Assembly (NCBI GenBank): GCA_020466095.1
Contig: CM035807.1
Location: 103,937,502-104,001,501, forward strand
Direction: 5' to 3'
Source of the DNA: Chlorops oryzae
Lineage: Eukaryota > Arthropoda > Insecta > Diptera > Chloropidae
Length of the DNA stretch: 64,000 nt
This document shows, one piece after another, positions 14,201 to 27,300 of this stretch (the stretch's first letter is position 1; every line of letters starts with the position of its first letter). The notes below the pieces were generated by a model that ran no database searches, had not been told where the DNA came from, and worked only from the letters and a program-made list of their open reading frames with translations. Position numbers and translations under genes: made by a program.

Positions 14201-15338
14201 GAGAAAAGAAAGGAGGAAAAAGAAAGAGAGAAAAGAAAGAGGAAAAAGAAAGAGGAAAAAAAAGAGAGGAGAAAAAGAAAGAGGAAAAAGAAAGAAGGAA
14301 AAAGAAAGAGGAAAAAAAAGGAGGAAAAAGAAAAGAAGGAAAAAAAAGGAGAAAAAAGAAAAGAAGGAAAAAAGAAAGGAGGAAAAAGAAAGAAGGAAAA
14401 AGAAAGGAGGAAAAAGAAAGAAGGAAAAAGAAAGAAGGAAAAAGAAAGAAGGAAAAAGAAAGAAGGAAAAAGAAAGAGAAAAGAAAGAGGAAAAAGAAAG
14501 AAGGAAAGAAGAGAAAGAAGAAGGAAAAAGAAAGAAGGAAAAAGAAAGAAGGAAAAAGAAAGAGGAAAAAGAAAGGAGGAAAAAGAAAGAAGGAAAAAGA
14601 AAGGAAGGAAAAAGAAAGAAGGAAAAAGAAAGAAGGAGCAGATGGGTTCAGATCGCTCCGAATTCTTGTTTTGCTTGAAGTTATCAGAAAGTTATATATT
14701 CACAGAACTGAATATAGTAAACAAAATTATGAACGAATATACTTCTTCTTTTTAGTCTTCATTACAGAAAGTAGAACTTTTTTCTTCTTAAAAATTTGTT
14801 TTTTCAAAATTTTGCACCTGCATCAAAACCGATGAATTAATAATCTGTTCAAATGAAAAAGAAGCTAAACAAATGATTTCACAATAAGGTAAAAAAAAGT
14901 TATGACTCCAATGCCATCATTATTCAATAGAAGGAAACTTTAAAAATCGACCTCGACATCATCAGTTCAAGTCTATTGCGTCCAGAACAATCGATTCTAA
15001 GTTACCATTTTCTACCACTGCATATTATGAGTGGGAACGCAACTATTTATATCCTTAAGACTATTTCAATCTGGGATGACTAATCGCTAATATGACTGAT
15101 AACACCTTATCGACTTGAATACGAATGTAGGTGCACAGTTGTTCCGGCTAATCGAATAAAGTGCGCTCCTCATATAATATTTGTCTCTAAGAAGCTATTT
15201 TTTTTTTTCTTTTTGTTTTCATTTTTTGTTTTTGTTTTCTTTTTCTTGATTCTTGGTTCTTTGTTCAAGCTCTTCTCACTTTCGTTTTACCTCCACATAG
15301 ATATTCCCATTAATTTGTGTTTGTTTTATTATTTGAGA

Positions 15339-15369
<31 letters not shown>

Positions 15370-18300
15370 ATTGTTGTCGCTTCTGTAGACGATATTAGCA
15401 ATGATGTCGGCGGTGGTGATGGCGATGGTAATGGTGGTGTTACAGTTGTAACTGATGTCGCTGACGTTACGGCTGCTGTTGCTGCAATCGCTTTAGCTGT
15501 CGCTGAATTTGAATTTAAATGCTCACAAAAAGCAGCAAAACTGCTAAAATCCACAGGCTTAATGACTTCCATTTTATAAAATGCACAGTTGTATCACGAT
15601 AATATAAGGGTGCGGATAAAGGGGGAGCGCAGAGCAATAACGCTTACAAAATCAACGCACCGACATTGAATGAGGGAGTGCATTTGCTTCGAAACACACA
15701 TCTAACGAAAACACAAAACCGAACCGAACCGAAGCGAAGACAGAGCGAAGGGTAGAATCCGCACGAAATACAACTGCTCCTCTAGACGATATTATTGAAC
15801 GAATGCGAAACGCTTGCTTAAGTTATAAATAAAAACGTTCAAAAAAAAAAAAAAGCAATTATTGATGCTTGTCGCAAGTGAATTCAATTCCGATTTCGAT
15901 AATAATTATTTTCTTTCGAATACATTTATTGAAATATGTATAGTGGTATCGCGTAAGTTTATCACAATTAACAGATTCCATTTGAACTTTGTATAATTCG
16001 TTATTTCAGATCGTTGTGGAGAATTTTTCATTTAAATTTTAAACTGTCATACACACAAGGAGCAAACGAGCGAGTAGTTGTGTATGCTATTTTTTTTTTT
16101 TTCTTTTTACTTTTTCAATTATTTTCTAATTATTATTTATACATATGTAATTGGTTTGATTATATTTTGATTTATTTATTTATTTATTCATTTATTACTT
16201 TGTGACAATTAAAATTTGTAATTAGCTATAAGCCGCTTGACAGCAATCAAAGATTTTCGGCTCTTCGGCTCACTTCATTTTTTTTTTCTCATTCCATTCA
16301 TTCATTTTTGTTATTATTTTAATAACTTCAAAAAAGAAGAGAACTACTCTTCTCACGTCAAACAAACTCCTTAGTCTCAATCTTTTTCTTTTGACAGCAC
16401 GCTCTTCATCGCCCAACTGCAAGTACTACCAATCGTTGCTGCTCTCATCAAATCTCACTGAACCGTACCGCACCGCAAACAATACAAAGGAAATATATAT
16501 ATATATATACAATATAAATATATATGTATATATTCTTTTCTTTTTGTGTTAATCACGTTACTCGTTTCTTGCTTCCTTCCTCAGGGTGTGCGCTATTATT
16601 CTGTTTCTTCATCTCATCTATATTATTTCATTTTATTTATTATTTTTATTATATTTTGTTTTACTTTTTATTTGGAGTTTTGAGCTCAAAATTTATGCAT
16701 GCGATGCCGATGCCGCAGCCGATGTCGATGCCATTGCTCCACACGTTTTTACCGTCGTTACCGTCGGCGACGTCTTTCCGTCTTTGGAGAACGAAAATTT
16801 TTACAACAGCTTTACACCGCGGCGTTCAAACAAATAATGAGCGCAATTCTCTAAAATTCAAAAGATAAGAGGCCAACAAACAGCAGCGCATACCGACCGA
16901 ACACCACCAACTGAACCAACAGAAACAAAACCAAGAACAAAAACAACAAGTCAACCAACTAGTGAGCGTCAAATGAGTAAAGTCAGCTCCGCACCGTCCG
17001 CACAGTACGCCGCGACGGATGGCATAAGCAAGTAAACGCAGTGATACGCTAAACGCCGCTATTGCCAACAACGCCACCGCCACGACACGATATAAGCTGA
17101 GCTATAAACGAACGAACGAACAAGAAAAACAGTCAATCGAAAATGTATTCGTACACCGAATTATTTCATCGATTGAGTGATGCCGCCGCACTCATTTCTA
17201 TGGCAAAATCTCTTCTTAAAACAATCACTGATCGATCGATCCCTGTTCCGCGCAAATCGACCTCAAAATTTGTCAATGACGATAAGATTTCATTGAAAAA
17301 AAATTAAGAAAAAAAAATTCAATGGAAACATATCGTCATTGACAAATTTTAAGGTCGATTTGCGCGGAATAGGGATTGATTTTAGGGCCATGGTTTCTGA
17401 GGGAAGTTTTCTTGGAATTTTCTGTAGATTACAATTTTGTTATACCATATTTCCGAAAATGAATCGACCCGCCCTAATGGGCATGTATTTGGCTGGAAAA
17501 AACTTAGACAAACTACCACTCGCGTCTTTGCTTCCAGCGAGTGTGAATTTTGATTAAGATCTGAGCGAGAACCTTATAAAAAGAAGAGAAAAATATATAC
17601 CTACAAATTAGATGTAAAAAGATGAATTATTTACAGAAATAATAAAAAAAAATTACCCACATATATATACCTAAAAAATTAGATTAAATAAAATGTAAAG
17701 AATAAATATAAAGAAAAATCATTAAAAAACTATAGGTAAAAAGAACTATACATGAAATCAGCTAATCAATTCAAATTTAGCTTCCGAAGCAAAAACCCTC
17801 CGAATTTGCTAGCTTCAAGTAGAAAGATTTTAAGACAGACTTTTGCAATCTTGCAATAATCCCATATGAAGGAAGTAAGTCGAAAGATTCAAAGTTCTCG
17901 AGTGAGAGAAAGGATCAATCTATCAGTAGATTAAGCAAAACAATTAGGCAATTTACAGTCTTCTAAAATCCCTTTTAAATTTACCATCAGCTAAAATTAG
18001 TAGGTACTTTTAGGTGGATACTAAATTTTGTTGTTTTTCGATGGAAAAAGGAATTTGCACATTGCCCGTCAAATGAGAATGTTATTTAAAAACGGTAATA
18101 TTCATGTTTTAAACACCTATTTGAATTTTTAATTTATAATTACAGCAACGTCTGAAAATCGAAGGCGCGTATTTGATGCACAATATTATGATCCAAAACG
18201 AAAATGGAAGCTATCGCAAATGTCTGATGATGACATTCAAGACCTGATGAACTCACTTTCGGGCCCTCAATCAGAGGAAGAAAATCAAATGTTCTGTTTG

Positions 18301-21300
18301 AATTGTTCTATTGTGTGGTGTAAACCTTTGCTTATCTACATGCAAAAAATGTTTTCAAATTTGGCATACAAAAACATAATTCATACCTTTAATTATTCAT
18401 AAATCTATCTTTGTAAATTTGTACAATGGTAGAAATCATCTTTTTTTTAAAGTTTTTTTTTTATCTCTATGGCAATACCTTTCACAATAAAAAACAAAAG
18501 CTAAAACGTATTGATACAAATGTTTTTTTTTCTCAGACTTTCCATGGCAGGGAAGCCTTTAGGCCTGGAGAAAAAATAACCTGTTTATGAGAAAAATTTT
18601 TGAACAAATGTTGTTCTATGTACAAAAATTTGTAGGTATACTCTGAATTTTTCATGCAAAAATAAATTTCGTCAGCTAGAGGGTTAAATAAGAAAGTTTG
18701 CCTTCAAATTGAACGAATTTTAATCGCAATTGTTCAAAACAAAGATGAATTTTAAAGATAGTCCAAAAAGAATATCAAATTTTCCGATAGCTGAAGCTAT
18801 TTTAATAGCTGTTTCAATAGCTTTGACACGATAAAAGGTGTTCACAATATGGATTTTGGCACATAGTAATATTGCCAGATTGCCATATTAGCATTCGTTT
18901 GGAATTTTCTAATTCACTTTTCTTAATCAAATGCAAGAGAAACAATATAATTGCCATCAGATTAAAACAAAATGAAAACTTTCACGAAAGGAGAAACCTT
19001 GCCAGTTTTTTCGTGCACTGTCCCATGACTATTTTGACCGACTGTAATTACGTATGTGTAGAAAAGTGAATTCGAATTATAAACGGCATAACGTCTGTGT
19101 CTGCCGACTATTTTTTTTTTCTTTTTTTTATATTTTAATTCGACGTTGTTGCTACTAAAAAGGACAAGAAGTGCGAGAGTAAAAGCAATGCAAGGCAAGA
19201 AAAGGCACTGAGAACGAGCACCGAACTGTGCTGAGCCTGTTTATTTATTTGGCTTGTTTTGTTTTTGTAGTTGTTGGGTGTTCACGGTGTACCCCTGTAT
19301 GGGCGCGTGTGTGTGTGATTGAGTGAGCAAAAAAGCAATGGCCAAAAAACATTGTCAACTGAAACCTCTTTGACGATATACGACAATAATAACAGTAATA
19401 ATAATGATGATGGTAAAAATTGTAATGATGAGCACGATGATAATGATGACGACGACGACGATGACGGCGACGGTGAGCATTGCAGATTTTCAGCGCGATG
19501 AGTAAACAACAAAATCATTTTCATAAAGTAAAAACAAAAAGAATAAAATCGTCCAGGTCCAGACCAAATCAAATGAGACAAAACACACAGTAAAAGGGGC
19601 AAAATGAGCACAAAAGGGATATGTGCAGCAACGGCCATGGCGTCAACGATGATGATGTTTAATACAAGAACAAAAACAACAAGAACGACAAGAAGAAGAA
19701 GAACGACAACAACAACAACAACACCCAACATATAGCCGAGAGCATTAGGGACATATAAATGGCGAGCGAGCAAAGTAATAGCACAACAACAACAACAATA
19801 ATAATAATAAAAACCGAGAATGGATTAAAATTCAGGTATAAAGAAAAATATCAATTCGTCGTATGTAGATACGCCATGAGACGTATCTATCTATCTGGTC
19901 TGAGTACTTGTGTGTTAGTATAAACTTTAACGTGTATGAGTGTGTTTTAATAAATGAGCACAAGTAAGTACACGTATGCAAGCAGCGACGAGTGGAAGAA
20001 ACGTTTTTTGAGTACGGAAGGCGATTGGAGAATTATATGCAAGCTAGAGCTGCTGATGGATGAATAGATACGTTTATATGTACGTAAGCGAAAAAGAGTC
20101 ATTTCGAATCTTATTAACTGGAGACTCTTTTCGGAGGGGTTGGAATTATAGAAATATTATATGTAATTTTATTGCCAATTATTCTAGGGTTTTCTATCGA
20201 ATGGTAATCTAGAGAATTTGCCGCTTTTTTTTAGGGTCTCAAAAATCGTATGTCCTAACATATTATGAATAAAAGCAGAAGAAAAAATTTTATTGGAGAA
20301 ATATTCCTATTTACTTATTTAAAAACAAATTAAGTAGGTAATTGAAAAAGAAACTTCCGACTAATTCTGGTGATATGACCAGAAATACAAATATCCAGAT
20401 GTGAACGAGCATAGATTTCTCTTCAATTATTATTTTTGAAATGACAGAACCAAACCTTGGCTATTGATGAAGTACTGAACCCTGAGCCCACAGAGTGAAT
20501 GGAATCAATAGTAATACGAGCAACTCAGGATTTAATAGAGTTTGACTCAATTTGCTAGAAAAATTTTGTTATTTCATTGTACCCGTACTTGGAAAAAAGG
20601 TTGGTCACCCCTGAACTAGACTGTAATAGTAACTGTCAACTTTTAGGCGAAGTTTAAAATGGTGACGATTATATCGAACAAGGGACACAAAAGGGTTAAG
20701 AAATATTTTTAAGAACAAATAAATAAATAAATAAAACAAATTTAAAAAAAAAAACAAAAAAATAAGAATATTTGATACGGAATATAAAAAAAATAAATAA
20801 TAAAACAAGTAAGGGTGTTATAGTCAGCCGAGCCTGACAATAAAATACCCGACACAGATTCATATCTTCAAATAATTCTTAATATCAAAAGGTGTTTAAG
20901 GCCATTAGGGGCCCCATATACCGACTTTTATTGAATTTCTTTATGAAAACCGCCCTTTTGCCACGCCCACTTTCCCCATTTTTTTGTTTTCTAATCGGAG
21001 GCTCAAATTCTAAGTTTAGTAAAATATCTCAAAAAAATCCGGTTTTGGGGCAGTTTTGAGATTTTTGTGACAGACCCTAGTACTGGAGGTACCCCTAAAA
21101 ATGGTCCGATCGGGTCCATTCTCGAACTTGTTCTTACTCATGTCGCCGTGAGAACGCATACAAATTTTTCAAGATAGCTCAATCTTCGATAAGAAACTGT
21201 ATACAAACAACGACAGACAGACAGACGGACAGACAGACAGACGGACATGTCTAAATCGAATCTCCTGGTGACGCTGATCATTTCTATATAATTTTGTATA

Positions 21301-24300
21301 GTTATCTCAACTGGTTCTGGGTGTTACACACAACCGGGTATAAATATATGATAAAAATTTAAAAAAAATAATAGGGGTCTTCTTAACTACAGTAACACCA
21401 ATCATATGTGGACACTCACGATCAAGAACTTTTTTGACCGCATTGAGGGTGTTCGCCGTTTAGAGTTTTCACTGTACACATATAAGTAATATAAAAAGGA
21501 AAAATAAATTTAAAAAAATCAATAATTTCATTTAACTAATATGATTTTCTGTTGCTGAAGCCCGTTTTGGATTTTTTCTTGAAAAATCAATTTCTATGGG
21601 TTATGGTAAAACCTTGACATTGACATTTGACACTTGAGAATGGAATATTTACTTTACCCAAGCTATGACGACATTCATTCAATTGTTATGATTGCCTTTT
21701 TTCTCATCAAATATATGGGGGAAAATCGTTTAAATATATTATTCAAAAGGAAACCAATTAATTATAATAAAAATTTTTAGTCAAGCATGTAATGTAATAT
21801 AATACCTACAATGACGAACCTATCGATTTTGATGCATTTATATTTTTCGCATCAAACAAAGAAAGCTACAAACTAAGCAAATGGATAAATCAACTGGCTA
21901 CGTTCATTTGCACTATCAGCTAAGGCAACGATTAACTGTATTAAATAGTTATGTATGTAGTTACACACTACTCTAATGAAGGTTGCATTGTTAAAAACAC
22001 CGTGCGTACATAAAAACTCCATACATACATACATACATACATACACCGAATATGCACACGATTAACGATTTCTCAATCAAAGACGTTATTAAAGCGCGAC
22101 TTTTCTTTCTCACCGTTTGGCAGCGAGCGAGCGAGCAGCAACAAAGGCAATGAAAAGACAGCATAGCCAATTCAACTGCTTCTTCCTCATTTCTTGATAT
22201 CGGAATTAAGAAGAAAAACAAAAGCAACAACAACAACAACAACACTACGAAGCAAAACAAATAAAAGAAGAAAATTGAAAGCAAAAAAAAACAAGTAAGA
22301 AAGCTAAAGTCGGTCAAGCCCGACTTTGAAATACCCAGCGTCCCGACATTATGAGCGCACTATGTTTTGCTTCTCTATTTGTGGCGTGGCAGTGGGAGGG
22401 CAACATAAATTATTCCCTAACCTTTCATTCGCCTTGGTGAACCTATGTTGTGGATTTGAAGCTTCTACGCCTTTTACTTCGGAATGTTATGAAAAATCTT
22501 CATTTGTGGGGTGCATGGGTGGCCAAAAATTTTTTCCTAACCTTTCATTCGCCTTGATGAACCTATGTTGCAATTTGAAGCTTCACCCTTTAACTTCGAA
22601 GTTACGACAATCTTCATTTGTGTGGGTTTGGCATTGTGGGCTTGAAAAAAAATTTCCACACTTTCATTCGCCTTGGTAACCTATTTGACGATTTGAAGCT
22701 TTGACACTTTAATATTTGAATTTACAAAGTTCTCTATTGTGCGTGCAATTGTTATGTACATAATTTTTTCCTACACTTCATTTACTTGTTAAACTATGCT
22801 GCGAATTTGAAAGCTTCTAAGCTTTTACTTCAAATTTTTACGATAAGCCTTATTTTTGGGCTTATTATGCTGGCTCGAATGGACGACCATCTTTTTGCTA
22901 GATTTCTATTTCGTAGTCAACAAGCACAACAAAATCAATGCAAATGGATAAATAACTGGTACGTCAAGTTACAAGCATTTTATTGAAAAACAAATGTATT
23001 AAATTATTTTGTATGGTATGGGCGATGTCTCCCATTTTTGCATTGTAAAAACCGTGCCACGATAAAAATTTCCAAATTTACATACTACATTCAGAATATC
23101 CCGATTTAACGATTCCAATCGAAGACGTAAAGCGCGACTATTCTTTCACCGTTGGCAGACGAGACGAGCGAGCAGAACAAAGGACAGAAAAGACACATAG
23201 CCAATTCAACTGCTTTTTCATCCTTGATATCGGAATTAAGTTAAAAATCTCAAAAGCTAATCAACCGTTACAAAGCATTTGCACAAAACAAATAACAGCT
23301 AACGTGGAAAAAAACATAAAAAAGAAAAAAAATGCGAGTGGAAATACTACAGCAAGAACAAGTGTAAGTTGCCGTTGCCATGAGTAAGTTATGCATATCG
23401 AATAGTGCAAAAGAGACAAAACGCAGAGAAGACATTGCAACGAAAACATAAATGAAAGAAATAAAAACACATTTTTAATGATGCAAGTAAAAAGAAAAAA
23501 AATAAATAAATTAAAAAAAAAAAACCAAAAATGTATATAATAAAAAGGAGAAGAAAATCGATTTATTCTTGCGACATACATGAATAGGTTGGCTGCTCGG
23601 TCGTATTTTCATTTTAATCTATCATTTTGCTGCCTCTTCTCTTCTCAAGCTGCATTTACTGTTCAGAGATACATTCATATAGATACATAGATACATTCTT
23701 ACATACGTACGCGGTACGCTATGCACAACATGAACCATATTTGATCAAATGGCGTAACATAGAGTCCAAAAGAAAAAAAAAAAAAGTCGAGTGCACGAGA
23801 AGAAGAAAAGAGCATTTCTCCCTAAACAAGAGCACTTGGAAGAGTGAGCGCTTTTGAGTACAATATTCAATAGATTATAAGTAGTTATAATAAAGTGGAT
23901 TTTATGACATTTGATGGAAAAACAAAAAATTCACCATTCCTTCAAAAGTACATAGATACCAATACTGCCAATGATGGCAAAAACCAACCCTAATGCAATC
24001 AAAAGGATCTCGACTTCATTCATCAATATCAATATTTAAATATTTGCCTTGCGAGATATATATGTACCATATTTGCTTACGCATATGTACGTGTTTGAAG
24101 TTTGCATCTCACTGCCTCCAATTGCATCGATGCGCTTCTCTTCAATAACGATCTCTCGCTGTCATTACTCCCTCTCTGATAGTTCGTCTCATACGCTATA
24201 TTATATGCATTCAAAATCTGGGTTGCATTCGAAAATGAAATTTGTCACTGTTCGCAAAGTTGGAAATTTTAAATATATATAATAAAATTTAAATACTTGA

Positions 24301-27300
24301 ATAATTGCCTAAAAAAAAAAAATAAAAAAATAAAAAATAAAAAAAATATTAAAAATTTGGAATATGAATGAATTAGAAATAAATTATAATACTTCTTATT
24401 CTTTCAGTTTTCACAACAAAATAGAGAAGGGGACTACAACAATACATAGAGTGGTTAAAATTTTTTACTTTGAACAAACGGGCCGATAGCCTCAGAAACT
24501 AGCGCCTCTTATTTTTTTTTAAAGATTCCGTCTTAATTCATTAAGGCGCAATACTCAAATAATATTAATAATACTTTGAACAAAAATTCTGGAGCCTATG
24601 TGAAAAGCGATTATGTCGAGAATAATTTCCACTGTTCTAGAAAAACGTTCAGAATTCTATAAAATTGACAAAACCCGTTTGTTTTTTTTTTTCTTTCTTT
24701 CTACTTAAATTTTTGATGCTTTTCCCTATTAATTCTTAACCTACACCTTTGAATTGTCAAGCTCGATCAATTGCTCTGACGCACTTTGAGATCAAAGATC
24801 ACATACTTTATGAAAACAATATTCCGTTCCAATAACAGGTGCTCAGTTAAGGAATTTGATATGGGGGATTCAATAAAGCATTGAACTCTCATCAATTAGT
24901 GACTGGAGAATAATAAGAAAAAAAAAAAAAAAACAAAGTATTAACGCGTAATCCCAGCACTTCTCTCAGCATGTCTGGACATTGAGTACTGTGTGGCATA
25001 CATATGCCTGTTATGGAGAGAGAGCAAGAGCAAAGCTTATAAAATTAGCCCGGAGATCGATAAGATGCCATAAAAGGACAGACCACACACACGCACACAC
25101 GGAAATTCGATAAATTTAGATAATTATACTCGAATCGATTAGGAGGCTCATATAAAAAGTTACAATAACAATCAATAACGAAAATATGAATTAGAAAAAT
25201 TAAGCATAATTAGCACTTTAATCAGAATGAACCTGTTAATTAAATTCAAATGAAAATTTGATCGAACAGCGTCAACTTGAAGTCGTCGCAAAACTTTGCC
25301 ATACGAGTGTAATACAATATTCAAAGAAATAATAATAAAAATTATACCTATATAATGTAAATTAAGTGGTACTGCCCGAAAGGGTTAACAAAATTCAAGG
25401 AAATCAAAAATCACTTTCAACGCTTTGAAACAAAATGAAAAATGAAAGAAATGTGGGGAAAAAACAAAGAGAATAAAAAAAATCAAGAGCGACTTCAAAA
25501 ATGTAGAAGCAGGTAGAAAACAATGATTCTATAGAATACACAAGCGGGAAGGCATGTGCAGACGCTGAAGATTTGCCTAAAATAAATTGAACGTTCGGAT
25601 TTCTTTCAGCTCTCGGATCCATCATCAAACCGATGGATATGCATGCATGCAGCTCATCCAATTCGAACCGTATGAACAGAGTTTGACTGCGCTGAGTTTG
25701 GCGGCACCAAGTACCCAAATGTAGCGACACCTGCACAAAGACTCAAAATACTTGAGTATGTATGTAGCCTAACCAACCAACCAACCTAACCTAAACGCTC
25801 CACATATTTGTACATCTGCATGTGAAACTAGTACTCGTTTCTGAGAGCAGCCTTCCATGACACTTCGGGGAGAAAGAATGACAGCGAAGAGAACGAAAGG
25901 CCGAAAAAGAATAATGAGAATGTTAAGGAACGAATTTTAAAATCGCCTTCGATGCTGTATTGTGTGTCGTCGTCTTTGGCAGCGTCTTGTGGAATGTTCG
26001 AACGACGCTTAAATAAAACTAGCAACAGCTCAAAAATCCAAAAGACCGACCACAGTGACCGAAACAGAAGAGCAAGAAAGATAGAGAGAGAGAGAGAGAG
26101 TTTCTATGGTCTGTCATTGAGTCGTTCAGTCATTCAGTGGTTCGGTCGATTGGCGTATATGAAGCACATGTTCCCGATGCTGACTGTAAAGCAAGTTCCA
26201 GCAAGAGGTTTCTTTCTTTTCTCGTCTTTGTTGTTTGTTCGTCTTTGGTTGTTAGTGAGTGCGACCTGCCAATTGAAGGAGTACGGAAAGCCTGTTCTCC
26301 CAGGCTTGCACGATTTTTCCGATGCTTAAACAAAGCGGCCGAAGACAGCAACAAACAGTGGGCATTGCGCATTGGGCACTGGAGTAACAACAAAACCAAA
26401 TTGTGACTGCTGCTACTTTTAATAATGAAAATAATAAATCGAATTTTCTCTCCCGACTCGCAAGGTTCGCAAAAACAATACAAAAAAAAAAAAAAAGAAA
26501 AAAACACCAGAATTGAGAAGACCACAAAAGACAGAGATATTGCTTGGTAACACGGAAAGGAGAAGAAAAATTCAATGGCCTCTACCAGCATTTAATTGAG
26601 TTTTGCTTTTTTTTTTTTTTTTCATTTTGATAGACGCAAATCTTTACAATCCAATTGGCCGCATAGCACTGCTTCCAGTACATCATAGCGTTACTATTTT
26701 GACCCCTTTTGCATACGAGTGGAACTGCTCAATTGCTGTTACAGACACTTTTTTTTTGCCGTCATTTGAACACATACGAAAAAAATCATTTCTACATACT
26801 GATGCCAAATGTAGCTGGGGAACTTAAAAAATTAAGAAGGCGATGGGAGAAAACAACAATAGGGCGCAATAGTGTTTTCAAGCGTACAAATCAAAAGTTC
26901 ACTGGGCCGCTTCAGCACTACATATTTGATCCAAAAAAAAAAAAAAATTTTTTTTTTATGAAAGCAAAATTGTGATTCCAAATTTCCATGGGGGGTTGGG
27001 TTAATATTTTCTTTAGAAGGTAGGTAGGTAGGTTGAAGTGGCTGCCACTTAGGCCGTTAATCGGCCCATTGTGATACCAAGGAGGTTTTCTTGTGTTTGT
27101 GTGAGTGTATGTCTTTTTATGTAGTGTGCCCCTAACATGCGATTTTTGAAAAACCAGTGCTAGGCTTGGAACATTACACTCCGTTTCGCCTGTGCCGGGA
27201 ATCGAACCTCGGACCCTGGGATCAAGAGCATAGCACGCATCCCCTACGCTATCCCAGAGCCACATTTTCTTTAGAAACTCCCAAAAGTTGAGTACTTTAA

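Noticed and set aside
13950..14678. 242-codon Lys/Glu/Arg-rich plus-strand frame
   Set aside because: It is the purine minisatellite translated; no non-repeat sequence or splice context.
19282..19773. 163-codon minus-strand Val/Leu-rich frame
   Set aside because: Built on AAC/GAT microsatellites; hydrophobic repeats without protein character.
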